Source: G963663525 sp963663525 (GTDB lineage Bacteria > Myxococcota_A > SURF-8 > G963663525). Taken from it: DNA of 64,000 nt. The position numbers and the translations under genes are program-made. The DNA is taken from contig CAXXHC010000001.1 in assembly GCA_963663525.2 (NCBI GenBank), positions 3,100,001-3,164,000 of the forward strand. The letters are read 5' to 3'. Below the pieces are notes generated by a model. The model made no database searches and had not been told where the DNA came from. It saw only the letters and a program-made list of their open reading frames with translations. Below, piece by piece: positions 14,975-24,167 of the stretch. Numbering within the stretch: position 1 is the first letter of the stretch; each line of letters starts with the position of its first letter.

Positions 14975-15449
14975 TCAGTTTTCAGTGTCGGTGTCACCGT
15001 TGGTTTTTCCAGTACAATCGTTTATTTGGGCACAAACAAATCCTGTGTGAGGACCGCATTCTTGGCAGTAGCCGCATTCGGCTGGACAATTCAGCAGTAC
15101 GCAATTGCCATTTTGGCAAGCCTGACCGATAAAGCAAGGAGGAAAGCAACAATTGCCGCAGAACCAAGAGTCGTTGGAATAGTTGCAGCATTGAGAAGCC
15201 GGGCAATCGGTTTGGCAAAACTCGCAACGTCCGTTGTTGGGATTGCAATGGGAACCTTCGGGGCAGTTGGCATCGTTGGCACAATCGTCAACGCAACCCA
15301 CACCGCCTTGGATGCCCTCACAATGCCGATTAACCTCACAGTCGGCATCAGAATTGCAACCCATTTGGATCTGGTCGTTCTCATTTTCTATTTCATCATC
15401 CCCGTCGGTTTCATCATCCCCATCGGTAGTTGAAGAACTGCCGTTTTTC
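14975..15449 (-). pseudogene. Cys-rich lipoprotein, C-terminal part (split by ISL3)
   Basis: C-terminal ~155 codons of the gene whose start is at 17649. The coding sense resumes at KNGSSSTTDGDDETD directly after the ISL3 end; the apparent upstream codons come from the IS. An acidic linker is followed by 24 Cys in C-nsDADC, CPEGSHC and CC-type knots as in myxobacterial Cys-rich lipoproteins. Removing the IS and one 8-bp duplication gives a continuous 384-residue frame (688 + 467 bp, divisible by three). Confidence 0.8.
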
Positions 15450-15486
15450 GGCTCTTCGCTGTTTAGTGTGGGTAACGGCAGCTTAT

Positions 15487-15662
15487 GCATCGGCTTCGCC
15501 GATCCGGGGACCCGTCCCCGCACCCCTGGGATTTATCGCTTTGAAGTCCAAACCTGGTTGTTGTAATAAGGGATAAAGAGAAAAGGAGAGGTTTCCCCCT
15601 CCTTTCCAGGTTCGGACCTTCGACGGCGCTCGGGTCGCGTCCCCGCGTTGCCTTATCCTCCG
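15487..15662 (+). repeat. IS-borne structured module, copy A (candidate ncRNA)
   Basis: ~175 nt between the ISL3 left end and its transposase. Conserved 5' block: hairpin ATCGGCTTCGCCGAT, hairpin GGGGAC..GTCCCC, then CCCTGGGATTTATCGC. Variable middle with its own stem AAAGGAG/CTCCTTT. Conserved 3' block GCTCGGGTCGCGTCCCCGC ... TTATCCTCC. Related copies lie inside an IS256 (20555-20724) and an IS3 (26544-26716) element and in the second ISL3 copy. Same strand as the transposase in every case. Function unknown. Confidence 0.7.
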
Positions 15663-15707
15663 CCGAAGTTCTGCCAGTGTAACCTTTGCACACTGAAGGA
15701 GCAAGAG

Positions 15708-16952
15708 ATGGACGAGCGCGGACTTTTCACGATGGCTCTTGGATTGACCCCTCCCTGGGAGGTGGTGGATATTGACTTTGACGCCGAGCGCCACCGGTTG
15801 GATCTGTACCTGGATTTTCCCGCCGGGAGCCGGTTTGCGTGCCCGCAATGCGAGGTGGCTTGCGGGGTTCACGATACGAACGAGAGGAGTTGGCGACATC
15901 TGAACTTTTTTCAGCACGAGGCGTATCTTCACGCACGCCTACCCCGGATCAAATGCCCTGAACACGGAGTAAAAACGGTGGAGGTACCTTGGGCGCGTCC
16001 TGGTGCGGGGTTCACGCTGCTTTTTGAGGCGCTGGTACTGCTTATGGCCAGAAAGGGCATGACGCCCAAGGGGATCGGCGAAATACTTGGTGAGCACGAC
16101 ACGCGGATCTGGCGGGTGCTGGAATACTATGTGGACTCGAGTCTGGCGAAGCAGGACTGGTCCGAGGTCGAAGCGGTGGGCGTGGATGAAACCAGCCGTT
16201 CCCGTGGGCACGACTACGTGACGGTGTTCGTGGACATGGACGAGGCGAAGGTTCTGCACGTGGAGCCCGGCAAAGACCACCGGACGGTGGCGGGCTTCGA
16301 GGCTGAGCTTCACGCTCACGGCGGTAAACCCGAACAGGTGAAAGAGTTCAGCATGGACATGTCAGCGGCGTTCATCAAGGGGGTTGGGAAACAGTTTCCC
16401 GATGCGGCGATGACCTTCGACCGCTTCCACGTGATGAAGCTTGTCAACAAGGCCGTGGACGAGGTGCGGCGTGAGGAGCGCCAAGACAGGACTGAGTTGG
16501 AAAAGACGAGATGGGTCTGGTTGAAAAACGAGCAAAACCTTACGGACAAAGAGCGAGAGAAGTTCGATGAGTTGAAAGACAGCACGCTGAAAACGGCCAG
16601 GGGCTATCGGCTCAAAGAGACGCTTCAGTCGGTATATGCCGACTACGCAGGCCATCCAGATGACGGTGAGAAGCAGTTGCAGTACTGGTATTTCTGGGCC
16701 ACGCACAGCCAACTGCCGCCGATGATCAAGGTAGCCAAAACGATCAAGACCCACTGGGATGGGGTATTGCGGTGGTTTCAGTCAGGTTTGACACAAGGGC
16801 TGGTGGAAGGCATCAACGGTATAATTCAGGCGGCCAAGCGCAAGGCCAGAGGGTTCAGGTCGTTTAGGAAGCTTCGAACCATGATCTTCCTCGTCGCTGG
16901 AAAGCTAGACTTCGACCTGCCGCAGATGAAACTGCTTACCCACAGTAAATAG
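15708..16952 (+). CDS. ISL3-family transposase
   Basis: 414 residues from the ATG after AGGAGCAAGAG; an ATG 60 bases upstream is weaker. N-terminal zinc-ribbon (CPQCEVACGV ... CPEHG) binds the ends; the middle carries the ISL3 DDE core starting VDETSRSRGHDYVTVFVD and the GLVEGINGIIQAAKRKARG block near the C-terminus that holds the catalytic Glu. The frame is intact, so the element may be active. The structured module ends 45 nt before the ATG, so it may form part of the transposase leader. Confidence 0.93.
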   Translation: MDERGLFTMALGLTPPWEVVDIDFDAERHRLDLYLDFPAGSRFACPQCEVACGVHDTNERSWRHLNFFQHEAYLHARLPRIKCPEHGVKTVEVPWARPGAGFTLLFEALVLLMARKGMTPKGIGEILGEHDTRIWRVLEYYVDSSLAKQDWSEVEAVGVDETSRSRGHDYVTVFVDMDEAKVLHVEPGKDHRTVAGFEAELHAHGGKPEQVKEFSMDMSAAFIKGVGKQFPDAAMTFDRFHVMKLVNKAVDEVRREERQDRTELEKTRWVWLKNEQNLTDKEREKFDELKDSTLKTARGYRLKETLQSVYADYAGHPDDGEKQLQYWYFWATHSQLPPMIKVAKTIKTHWDGVLRWFQSGLTQGLVEGINGIIQAAKRKARGFRSFRKLRTMIFLVAGKLDFDLPQMKLLTHSK

Positions 16953-16961
16953 CGAGGAGGC

Positions 16962-17649
16962 CGTTTTTCTTGCAACTTAACGGTTCGAGTTTGCAGATGA
17001 GGCTACTTGTCAAGCACACTTGTCCGGTGTAACAGTCGTCATCCGAAGAACAGGACGGGAACTTGGTGACACAAGTACTGTCGCAGCAGAAACAGTAAGA
17101 GCCTTCGCAGGTTCCGTCTTCGGCGCAGGATTCACCGCAATCGGTGATTACCTGCTGATCGCCGGGAATATTGCCGTTTCCGGGAACACATTTATATCCG
17201 CCTCCCGGCATTTCAGCACAGGAGTATCCTTCGCCGCATTCCTCGTTGCCGTTGCAGGTTGCCGCGTTGGGATCGATAGTGCAGAAGTAATTGATACAGG
17301 AATAATTGATGACGCATTCCAGATGGCTTCCGCATTGTTCGTTGGCGGGAATACACTTTGACAGATCAGCGTCGATAGCCACACAGACCCACTCATCGAG
17401 ACAGTCATCATTAGAATTGCAGATTGTGGAATTGCCAACGATACATTTTCCTTTTTGACAGATGTATCCAACTGGGCACTCCAAAGAGTTGACACAGGAA
17501 AGGCCGCCGCACCAGCCATTCACACATTCCGAGCCATCCACGCAGGCCCCACCATCTGAGCAGGGTTGACCTTCATGACCAACATCTGGCAGGAAGACGT
17601 CGCAAGCGGAAAAGAATATCACAATGGATAATGCTATGATCGTTCTCAT
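16962..17649 (-). pseudogene. Cys-rich lipoprotein, N-terminal part (split by ISL3)
   Basis: Signal peptide with lipobox FFSAC (C16). Mature part is Cys-rich: repeated GxPCSDGGACVDGSECVNG, CNSNDDCLDEWVC and CNGNEECGEGYSC units. After codon ~229 the frame runs into the ISL3 end (KKNGLLAIYCG) and stops. The remainder is at 14975-15441. The start overlaps the RBS-bearing end of the PEGA gene (GGGAGGTGGTGAAATG), so the two were co-translated. Its first module (VGHEGQPCSDGGAC) matches the start of the lipoprotein at 29121, its paralogue by position. Confidence 0.85.
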
Positions 17650-17650
17650 T

Positions 17651-18928
17651 TCACCACCTCCCGCTCACACTTAGTATACCGCCCGATCCGTCGCCCGTCG
17701 GTCCGGCGGATACCTGGTGCTCTTTCCACCAGGCCTGATCGCCGGGAGATAAAACCCAAAGCACAATGCCTGTCACTATCAACACCCCACCAATCGTATA
17801 CCCAGCAATGGCCCCACCCATCCAGGACTCGCTTGTATTCTGGGCATCCTTCATCTCACCGGGGCTACCCGCACCCTTGTAGTCATTCGCCTTCATGCTC
17901 GACATACCGGTTGCCAGACCGCCGAAGGCGACGAGACCAACACCCGTAAAGAACGTCATGTAACCGTATTTCTTGTAAGGGTTTATCGGGTAGTCCCGTT
18001 CAAGGGGTAGGTTCAGCCGTGTAGTTTCCTTTGACTTCACACTCACGGATTCTTTGGCCGTCTTGTAGCCTTTCAGCTTCAATTCAAGCTTGTATTCTCC
18101 GACTTCTGCTTTTTGTTTGAAGGGTGTCGCGCCTTTCTTTTCTCCGTCGAGAAACAGACTCGCCCCAGAAGGTTCGGATTTCACGTATAGCCGCCCCGGT
18201 GGTAACCGTTCTAGTTTGAAAGTAACTTCAGTTGTCTCTCCAGGTAAGATATGCACGTTCTGTTCCTGCGGTTTGTATCCACGGAACTCAACCTGGAGTT
18301 TATAGCCATTTACTTTCAATTCCTTCTGTACCGGGCTCTCTCCTATATTTTGTCCGTTTATTCTGACCTTGGCTCCTTCCGGCTGGCTGGTTACAGACAA
18401 CATTCCCATCGATGGTGTTTTAACAGCCTCCGCTTTCTCTCCGGCCTGCAAGCCAAAAAGCTCCGCTACAGCTCCCGGCAAAGATCTGATTAAATCATCC
18501 GCTGAACCCTCAATGTTACGGCTGCTACGACCAATCACCTCCGCCGAGCGGACATTGATGCGCCGCAAGTTCAGCATCCAGAAACCACCAATCTTGCCGA
18601 TATCGCCACTTACCGCCTCCGGTACACCCAACGCCGCGCCAATCTCCGCCATGCAGGATGTATCTTCCATGCCACACTGTTGACGGGTTTGCTCGCCTTT
18701 TAGGATTGTATAGATATCCGCCTCGGAGATGACCTTGCTACCTGAGTATTTGGCCGCCTGATTAGCCACGAAGTTGGAGATGAGATTCACGTCCGCTGGT
18801 TTGACGTTCTCATTTCCTTGGAGCTTCCACACCACGATGCCGGGGGATTCATTGGCCATAGACACATCCGGCAGTCCTACCAGAAGCGCCATAATCCATA
18901 TCAACAATATGCCGATCCTGAAAATCAT
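17651..18928 (-). CDS. PEGA-domain envelope protein (copy 1)
   Basis: 425 residues. Signal peptide (1-25). Residues ~30-165: a CsgG/TolB-like region (DVNLISNFVANQAAKYSGSK ... GALGVPEAVSGDIGKIG). Two PEGA domains (~172-235 and ~242-305; G-A-x-V-x-[ILV]-[DN]-G motifs). Two hydrophobic segments near residues 322-340 and 372-392 precede a short tail, so it is probably membrane-anchored with the PEGA domains outside the cytoplasm, likely binding glycans or proteins (inference). First gene of a two-gene operon with the split lipoprotein. About 65 per cent identical by eye to the paralogue at 29123-30391. Transcribed from P3. Confidence 0.85.
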   Translation of the reverse strand: MIFRIGILLIWIMALLVGLPDVSMANESPGIVVWKLQGNENVKPADVNLISNFVANQAAKYSGSKVISEADIYTILKGEQTRQQCGMEDTSCMAEIGAALGVPEAVSGDIGKIGGFWMLNLRRINVRSAEVIGRSSRNIEGSADDLIRSLPGAVAELFGLQAGEKAEAVKTPSMGMLSVTSQPEGAKVRINGQNIGESPVQKELKVNGYKLQVEFRGYKPQEQNVHILPGETTEVTFKLERLPPGRLYVKSEPSGASLFLDGEKKGATPFKQKAEVGEYKLELKLKGYKTAKESVSVKSKETTRLNLPLERDYPINPYKKYGYMTFFTGVGLVAFGGLATGMSSMKANDYKGAGSPGEMKDAQNTSESWMGGAIAGYTIGGVLIVTGIVLWVLSPGDQAWWKEHQVSAGPTGDGSGGILSVSGRW

Positions 18929-18984
18929 CCGGTACTTCCCTAACGAAGTGTTGTTTCTTATTCATGATGAATCTCTATGTATGA

Positions 18985-19012
18985 ATCCTACCCGGTATTT
19001 CCCGATTGTCAA
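18985..19012 (-). promoter_or_regulatory. surface-gene promoter copy P3
   Basis: TTGACA (19007-19012), 16-bp spacer ATCGGGAAATACCGGG, TAGGAT (18985-18990) on the minus strand. The spacer differs from P1 at one base only. Drives the PEGA/lipoprotein operon. Confidence 0.75.
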
Positions 19013-19065
19013 ATCTGTATAGATGTCTGATGAAGCGTAAGCCCGTGAAAGATCGCTGTTGCATG

Positions 19066-19126
19066 AACCTTGTCCCGGTAGTCCTGGCCGGGCGTGGCAC
19101 TGCTTAGAAATTCATGAGGACGCCAA
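19066..19126 (-). pseudogene. fragment of unidentified gene X, third copy
   Basis: About 20 codons matching the RPHEFLSSATPGQDYRDKV segment of the copies at 11924 and 14336; the C-terminal half is deleted and joined to GATCGCTGTTGCATGAAC, a sequence also found at ~30580. Confidence 0.55.
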
Positions 19127-19271
19127 ACGATCGAATCTCAATCACCGCGATTTTCGGCTGCCGTTTACAAAAGGAAGCGTCCCAAAACTTGTTAAAAATT
19201 GACGATGGTCTCCTCCGCGCCCAGAATGGGCGTGGAACATTCTGCTACGAACAGAAAAGGAGAAGACCATC

Positions 19272-20552
19272 ATGAGTGAGTATGACGTATTAGAGCTTTT
19301 AGGGCAAGTTGACAGCACAGAAGCTGGCGAAACATTTCGAACCTTTTTACGTGGAGCGGCGCGAGATCTGATTCTGCGTGTAATGTCAGCGGAGGTTGAG
19401 CAGTTGTGTGGTCCTGCTTATCATCCTGATAAATCGGCAGAATATTCTCGTGCCGGTTCGGCTCCGGGTTCGGTGATCCACGAAGGGCGTCGGGAGGCGG
19501 TGAAACGTCCGCGCGTGCGTAAAGGCAAGGGAAACGGTGATAGCGAGGAAGTCATACTGTCCAGCTATCAAGCGGCTCGCGAGCCGGGAGAGCTTCACGC
19601 GATGCTGTTGCGGTCGCTGGTGGGCGGCGTCTCGACCCGGAATCAACAAAGCGTGCATCCCCAAAGTCCGAAGACGTCGAAGAGTAGCCTGAGCCGTCTT
19701 TTCACGAATGAAGGCGCTCGCCTTTTCGACGAGTTTCGCAAGCGCGATATCACCCGCGACGACTGGCTGATTCTGATGCTGGACGGGGTGCGTCTTGCCG
19801 AGGGTTTATGGGCCATTGTAGCCCTAGGGGTTGCCTGTGACGGCACGAAGCATATGCTGGATTTCGAGGTGGGTGCCTCGGAGAACACGCAGGTCTGCAC
19901 CGCATTGACCTCCCGCCTGTCGTTGCGGGGTTTTGCTCCCAAGCCAGAGCATCGCCTGTTTTGCACCTTCGATGGCTCGAAGGCCTTGAAAAACGCGGTG
20001 AAGAAACAATGGTCCGACGCCGTTCTTCAACGCTGCCTAGTTCACAAAGAGCGCAATCTCAGACAGTATCTACCCCGACGCGACTGGGGGGAAGTCGCCG
20101 GGCTGATGCGGCGCATTCGCAAAGCTCAGGGCGCGGATGCTGGCCGGGAAGCATTGGAGAACCTACGGATTTTTGTATCCACGCGCAACGCCCAGGCGCT
20201 TGCAAGTATTGACGAGGCTGGCGAGGATTTGATCGCCCTGCATCTGCTGGAGGTTCCCAACACGCTGCATGTGAGCTTGCTGTCCACGAATCTGATCGAG
20301 AATTCGATCCGCAACATTCGCGGCAGGATCGGGCGGGTGACGCGCTGGCGTCCCGAGACCGACCAGCCGCAGCGCTGGCTTTCAATGGCGCTTACGGAGA
20401 TCGAAAAAGGCTTTCGCCGGATCGGCGGCTACCGGGATTTGTTGGCTTTGGCTGAGGCACTGAAAAAGGAGAAGAAAAAGGAAGCGCCCAAACCGGGGAG
20501 AGTTGCGGCAAGTCCAGCGCATGTGGATTCCCAGCCATCCTGTGGCGTCTGA
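19272..20552 (+). CDS. IS256-family (mutator-type) transposase
   Basis: 426 residues. Mutator-type features: an N-terminal region with EVEQLCGPAYHPD and a DDE core with first Asp in ILMLDGVRLAEG, the second in CTFDGSKAL and Glu in STNLIENSIRNIRGRIGRV, then WRPETDQPQRWLSMAL. AGGAG lies before the ATG. The frame is intact. The C-terminal ~25 residues are Lys/Pro-rich and poorly conserved. Confidence 0.92.
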   Translation: MSEYDVLELLGQVDSTEAGETFRTFLRGAARDLILRVMSAEVEQLCGPAYHPDKSAEYSRAGSAPGSVIHEGRREAVKRPRVRKGKGNGDSEEVILSSYQAAREPGELHAMLLRSLVGGVSTRNQQSVHPQSPKTSKSSLSRLFTNEGARLFDEFRKRDITRDDWLILMLDGVRLAEGLWAIVALGVACDGTKHMLDFEVGASENTQVCTALTSRLSLRGFAPKPEHRLFCTFDGSKALKNAVKKQWSDAVLQRCLVHKERNLRQYLPRRDWGEVAGLMRRIRKAQGADAGREALENLRIFVSTRNAQALASIDEAGEDLIALHLLEVPNTLHVSLLSTNLIENSIRNIRGRIGRVTRWRPETDQPQRWLSMALTEIEKGFRRIGGYRDLLALAEALKKEKKKEAPKPGRVAASPAHVDSQPSCGV

Positions 20553-20554
20553 GA

Positions 20555-20724
20555 GTATCGGCTTCGCCGATATGGGGACGCTGTCCCCAAACCCCTGGGA
20601 TTTTTCGCTCTGGGGACCTCAAGAGGGGCTGATGAAAAAAAGAAAAGGCAGAGAACAAACTCTGCCCCTCCATCGGTCACCCATCGTGGCGCTCCGGTTG
20701 CGTCCCCGCAGAGCCGTATCCTCC
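20555..20724 (+). repeat. IS-borne structured module, copy B (candidate ncRNA)
   Basis: ~170 nt directly after the IS256 transposase stop. Hairpin ATCGGCTTCGCCGAT, hairpin GGGGACGCTGTCCCC, block CCCTGGGATTTTTCGC, a variable middle with perfect stem GGCAGAG/CTCTGCC, and 3' block GCTCCGGTTGCGTCCCCGC then GCCGTATCCTCC. See copy A for relatives. Confidence 0.7.
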
Positions 20725-20864
20725 AGACAGGCAGGTTGAGGGTAGTACGAAGACGAAAGAATCGGCAAGGAAAAGAGTTGACGAACAAAGACTCAGGTCG
20801 GTACAATGCGAGTCATTAGGAAGCGGAGATCGTCGGAAGATTTAACAATTGCTGGGACATCCCC

Positions 20865-21051
20865 TTACAAAATGATCACGAGAATTACCACTCGTAACCG
20901 CAACCCTGATTGAGCCACTAGCCAGCCAAAATACCAGGACTGGACTGGCTAATCTGGAATTCATGACGTAGCCGAAAAGGGAAAGAAGCGAAATTTATCC
21001 GCTGTTTTGCTCGTTTATACTGGCGGTTGTTTGCGTGGTTGTTTCCAGTCA
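20865..21051 (+). repeat. repeat R, copy 4 (interrupted by IS256)
   Basis: Continuation of the block that starts at 19153; IS256 separates GCCGTTTACAAAA from ATGATCACGAGAATTACC. Contains the long form of R, like copy 1. The following 21052-21259 holds the 47-bp repeat (21120-21166) and no gene. Confidence 0.8.
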
Positions 21052-21119
21052 AATTCTGCTTTCGAATTCACATTTCATAGCATACATTGACACGAAACGG
21101 AAAAAATGGCATTTTGAAT

Positions 21120-21166
21120 AAGATCAGTATTTTCAAGTAAATGGAGTCTCCCATTATCGCTTGACA
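21120..21166 (+). repeat. 47-bp exact repeat, copy b
   Basis: Identical to 14689-14735, again shortly after repeat R; ends with CGCTTGACA. The TTGACA end might act as a -35 element, but no matching -10 is convincing. Confidence 0.75.
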
Positions 21167-21259
21167 TGGACACTCATTTTTATTTTTCAAAGAGCGGAAA
21201 GAATCGAGAATTTGGTTATTCGCGACTGTCCCATTGAAGCTTGACAAGGACAGGCTATG

Positions 21260-24121
21260 TCATAGACACCAAGGAGGATTATTGGAATACACTTCGGCAC
21301 AAGTATCACCCGAGGAATTTATTTCTGTACCCGCGTCGTCACACCAGATTGAACGAGGATCTATGCAGTCTTTAGGATCGAAAGGCCCAGAAATAGCACG
21401 GAAAGGATTTGCGTAGGGTTGCTCGTCAAAATCCATTGCAGGTGTCTCCACTGTGATTGGCGTGAAAGAGATAGGAATCACGTCACCATTACCTTTGGCA
21501 TCGCTCGTGGAATCGTCCACTGATGCTTCAGCGTCCCAAACGATATCAGCCACCTTCCAATATGTTCTGGTTTGAGTGAATTCGGCCTCCATTGGTTCGT
21601 TGGTCACTTCCCCCGATATAGGATCTTTGTACTCCACTTTTGAGCCGTTGATTAGAATCTTAACAAAAGCTTTTACGGGAGAGTCTTCCGAAACGTCTCC
21701 CAGAGGGTCACTAAACATACGGACTACCACGCGGTAGGTTCCGGAAACCGGCGTTTTCATCGTAATGGTTTCCGGGCCGTAACCGTCCACGTCGTCAATA
21801 TCAAGAGAAGGGTCATCATTATAGGAAGTACTTTCGCCCCATTCCGGATTAGTATTCTGGAAAGAGCAAGTGTCATTTATCATTTCTTCTGGATGCTCCG
21901 TGCAAACGTAAATCGGCAAAATATCAGGATTAGGTGATCGAGAATTGATAAATTGGCTGCAATATCCGTTTTTGCCGGCACAAAGGTCATCCGACGGGAT
22001 ACAGGTGCAGGAGTAACCCTCACAGCAGTCTGAAGCGTTGCCGCAATGTTTCGTATCGTCGTTGGAGCAAACTCCGCAATAGATCGTCGCAGTCGGATTA
22101 GGGTTTTCCTCCGTCGGTTCGAACTCGTATCGCAACGCACATTGCGGCGTGCCGCTGACATGTTCCGTGTTGCAGTAGTATCCGAAGGCATAATCGAAAC
22201 ATTGCTGGTCGCTGGTACAGGCTTTGTCACAGAAATTGATGTTTGTATCGCAATGGAAACCGCCGCTGCAGTCCCTATCGTTTGTACAGCTTTTGGTATT
22301 CCACCTACCGGCGGAAAGCATGTCGTTGTAGGCCATCGGCACGGAGAACGAGCCGTCCTCACGCTTGCGAACGAGGAACAGGTCCATGTCCACGCCGCGG
22401 ATGCCGTCGCCGCCCTTGTCCCAGACCAATTCCACATATAATTTTTTGGAAGGCTTAACCGACACTTTGTGAACGTCGTATTCGGAACAATCCGGGCATT
22501 CGGCGGTCGGTCCCGAAGGCTGGTTGGCGCTGTCGAGCACTTTGAGCTGGAAGGTGTACGTACCGACGATGGGGAAAAAGATTTTCGTTTCGCCGCAATT
22601 GGTGTACTCGTCACCGTTGCGGGTGATGTCGTTGTCCACGTTGTATGGGTTGTTGGGGAGGTCGCAGACCAGGATCGCATCCTGGGCAAAGGCCGGACGG
22701 CCACCGGGGGCCCAAGACCATTGATAGGTGAACGGCTTACGGGCGTCACCGAAAGGACTGCATGATGCCGTTCCACTCATTTCGTATTCGGTCAATGGCT
22801 CGGGGTTCTCATATAGTTGATCCACCGTGATGATCGGCTCAGGTGGACCTCCTAGGTTTTGAGTTACAATGATATCGATGAGTTTATTATAGGAAGAGCC
22901 AGCTATTTCATTCTCATTACTGACGACTTTGATTTTAAAGTTTTTGGAAGAAAGCACTTCGCTACGAGGGACATCATTGGAAATAGAATAAACGACTTGC
23001 AGTGGTAATTTACTTATAGTTAGGGCGTCTATATCCACCGAAAGCAAGTCTGGATTGACTTCACCGTTGTCAAGTAGGCAGAAGTCAAGGGAATCCGTAG
23101 GGTTTTCATATTCCACAACATCAGAAACTGAACCACCACAAGCAACTCGTGAAAGGCGTATATTGGATGCATCGAAATACAGCTGCTTTACTGTGGGTGT
23201 CGTTTGAAGAGGATCCACAAGTACGACATTGTCGATTTCCAATAATTCTGGTTCCCCGCTGTCACAAATTCCTTCATACCCAGCCAATTTTGAAATACTA
23301 CCGATTACTGGACCGTTTTCTTCATCGGGAGTCCAAACCATTAGTTGGAGATTAGCTTTATCCATAGGTACGAGATCAAAACCAGTCGATTCATCTCCAT
23401 CATCCATTCTTCGTAGTTTACGTTCCAGTGCCAGACGGTCACAGGCATTGAGTCCATAAAGCTTGTCTGAAAAGGTGTATTCGTCGTTTTGAATGGGACA
23501 AAGAACATGATTATACTGGGAGTGTTCCCATACAGCAGCTTTGTTGGGACTTTTTATCACGCTTGAATCGGTAATAACAAGTTTATCAAGATCGAATTCA
23601 ATACGAAAATCAAAACTGATATCGGTTTGGCAGCAACCGGATAAGCATACATAATATGAAGAATATGGACCTAATTCGAGGGTATTGGCATTACAATCTG
23701 AATTATCTGTGCAAGGTAAATCCTCTCTTATTTCCCCAAACTTAGCAAGTAAAGTGGCGACTGGATTTCCGCTGTTACCCAATAGCGATTCAGTATGCAT
23801 GGAATTAAGGTTTTCGTAGTAAAAATCCAATTCGTATATAGAAAGATTGACATCGGTCGATTTATTTTCAAGCAGCAATGGCTTTACTTCATATAGCTGA
23901 CGTTTAATAGGCGTTACAATATCTGTTTCATTGCCTTCTGAAATTTCTTCTGAAACATCCTCATCCAGACTGATGGTGACTCCTCCAGGATTTTTAATAT
24001 ATATTGGGTTTGGAGTAACGCTGTACTGCAATCGAGAAGAAGACGTCAAGTTATCACATCCCATTATAAGGGCACAAATGATTATTATTGTAGGTGCTAT
24101 TTTGTTTTTCTCTAACTTCAT
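21260..24121 (-). CDS. large Cys-containing lipoprotein with PKD-like domain
   Basis: 953 residues. Lipobox LIMGC (C22). An N-terminal beta-rich region with a Cys pair (PCTDNSDCNANTLEL) is followed around residues 450-560 by a PKD/immunoglobulin-like domain (FTYQWSWAPGG ... GTYTFQLKVLDS). Next comes a VELVWDKGGDGIRGVDMDLFLV segment typical of surface proteins of this lineage, then a Cys-rich insertion (CTNDRDCSGGFHCD ... CFDYAFGYYC) and another beta domain (PVSGTYRVVVRMF). Predicted cell-surface or periplasmic structural/adhesive protein; no catalytic motif. 46 bp downstream of the kelch gene, so probably the second gene of an operon. Confidence 0.8.
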   Translation of the reverse strand: MKLEKNKIAPTIIIICALIMGCDNLTSSSRLQYSVTPNPIYIKNPGGVTISLDEDVSEEISEGNETDIVTPIKRQLYEVKPLLLENKSTDVNLSIYELDFYYENLNSMHTESLLGNSGNPVATLLAKFGEIREDLPCTDNSDCNANTLELGPYSSYYVCLSGCCQTDISFDFRIEFDLDKLVITDSSVIKSPNKAAVWEHSQYNHVLCPIQNDEYTFSDKLYGLNACDRLALERKLRRMDDGDESTGFDLVPMDKANLQLMVWTPDEENGPVIGSISKLAGYEGICDSGEPELLEIDNVVLVDPLQTTPTVKQLYFDASNIRLSRVACGGSVSDVVEYENPTDSLDFCLLDNGEVNPDLLSVDIDALTISKLPLQVVYSISNDVPRSEVLSSKNFKIKVVSNENEIAGSSYNKLIDIIVTQNLGGPPEPIITVDQLYENPEPLTEYEMSGTASCSPFGDARKPFTYQWSWAPGGRPAFAQDAILVCDLPNNPYNVDNDITRNGDEYTNCGETKIFFPIVGTYTFQLKVLDSANQPSGPTAECPDCSEYDVHKVSVKPSKKLYVELVWDKGGDGIRGVDMDLFLVRKREDGSFSVPMAYNDMLSAGRWNTKSCTNDRDCSGGFHCDTNINFCDKACTSDQQCFDYAFGYYCNTEHVSGTPQCALRYEFEPTEENPNPTATIYCGVCSNDDTKHCGNASDCCEGYSCTCIPSDDLCAGKNGYCSQFINSRSPNPDILPIYVCTEHPEEMINDTCSFQNTNPEWGESTSYNDDPSLDIDDVDGYGPETITMKTPVSGTYRVVVRMFSDPLGDVSEDSPVKAFVKILINGSKVEYKDPISGEVTNEPMEAEFTQTRTYWKVADIVWDAEASVDDSTSDAKGNGDVIPISFTPITVETPAMDFDEQPYANPFRAISGPFDPKDCIDPRSIWCDDAGTEINSSGDTCAEVYSNNPPWCL

Positions 24122-24167
24122 CGAACTCTCCTTCTGAGTTTAAATATTTACTAATGACTAGCAGGGA

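Larger units (their letters stand above)
15450..16961 (+). mobile_element. ISL3-family insertion sequence, copy A (1512 bp)
   Basis: Inverted repeats begin GGCTCTTCGCTGTTTAGTGT (left) and GCCTCCTCGCTATTTACTGT (right, read inwards). The 8-bp target duplication CGTTTTTC is at 15442-15449 and 16962-16969, normal for ISL3. It sits inside a Cys-rich lipoprotein gene and carries the structured module at 15487-15662 plus one transposase. A nearly identical inverted copy lies at 34389-35899. Confidence 0.93.
19173..20864 (+). mobile_element. IS256-family insertion sequence (1692 bp)
   Basis: Imperfect inverted repeats GGAAGCGTCCCAAAACTTG and, from the right, GGGGATGTCCCAGCAATTG. The 8-bp duplication TTACAAAA is at 19165-19172 and 20865-20872. 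It is inserted in repeat R copy 4; the uninterrupted order is visible in R copy 1. Carries one transposase and, downstream of it, the structured module at 20555-20724. Confidence 0.92.
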
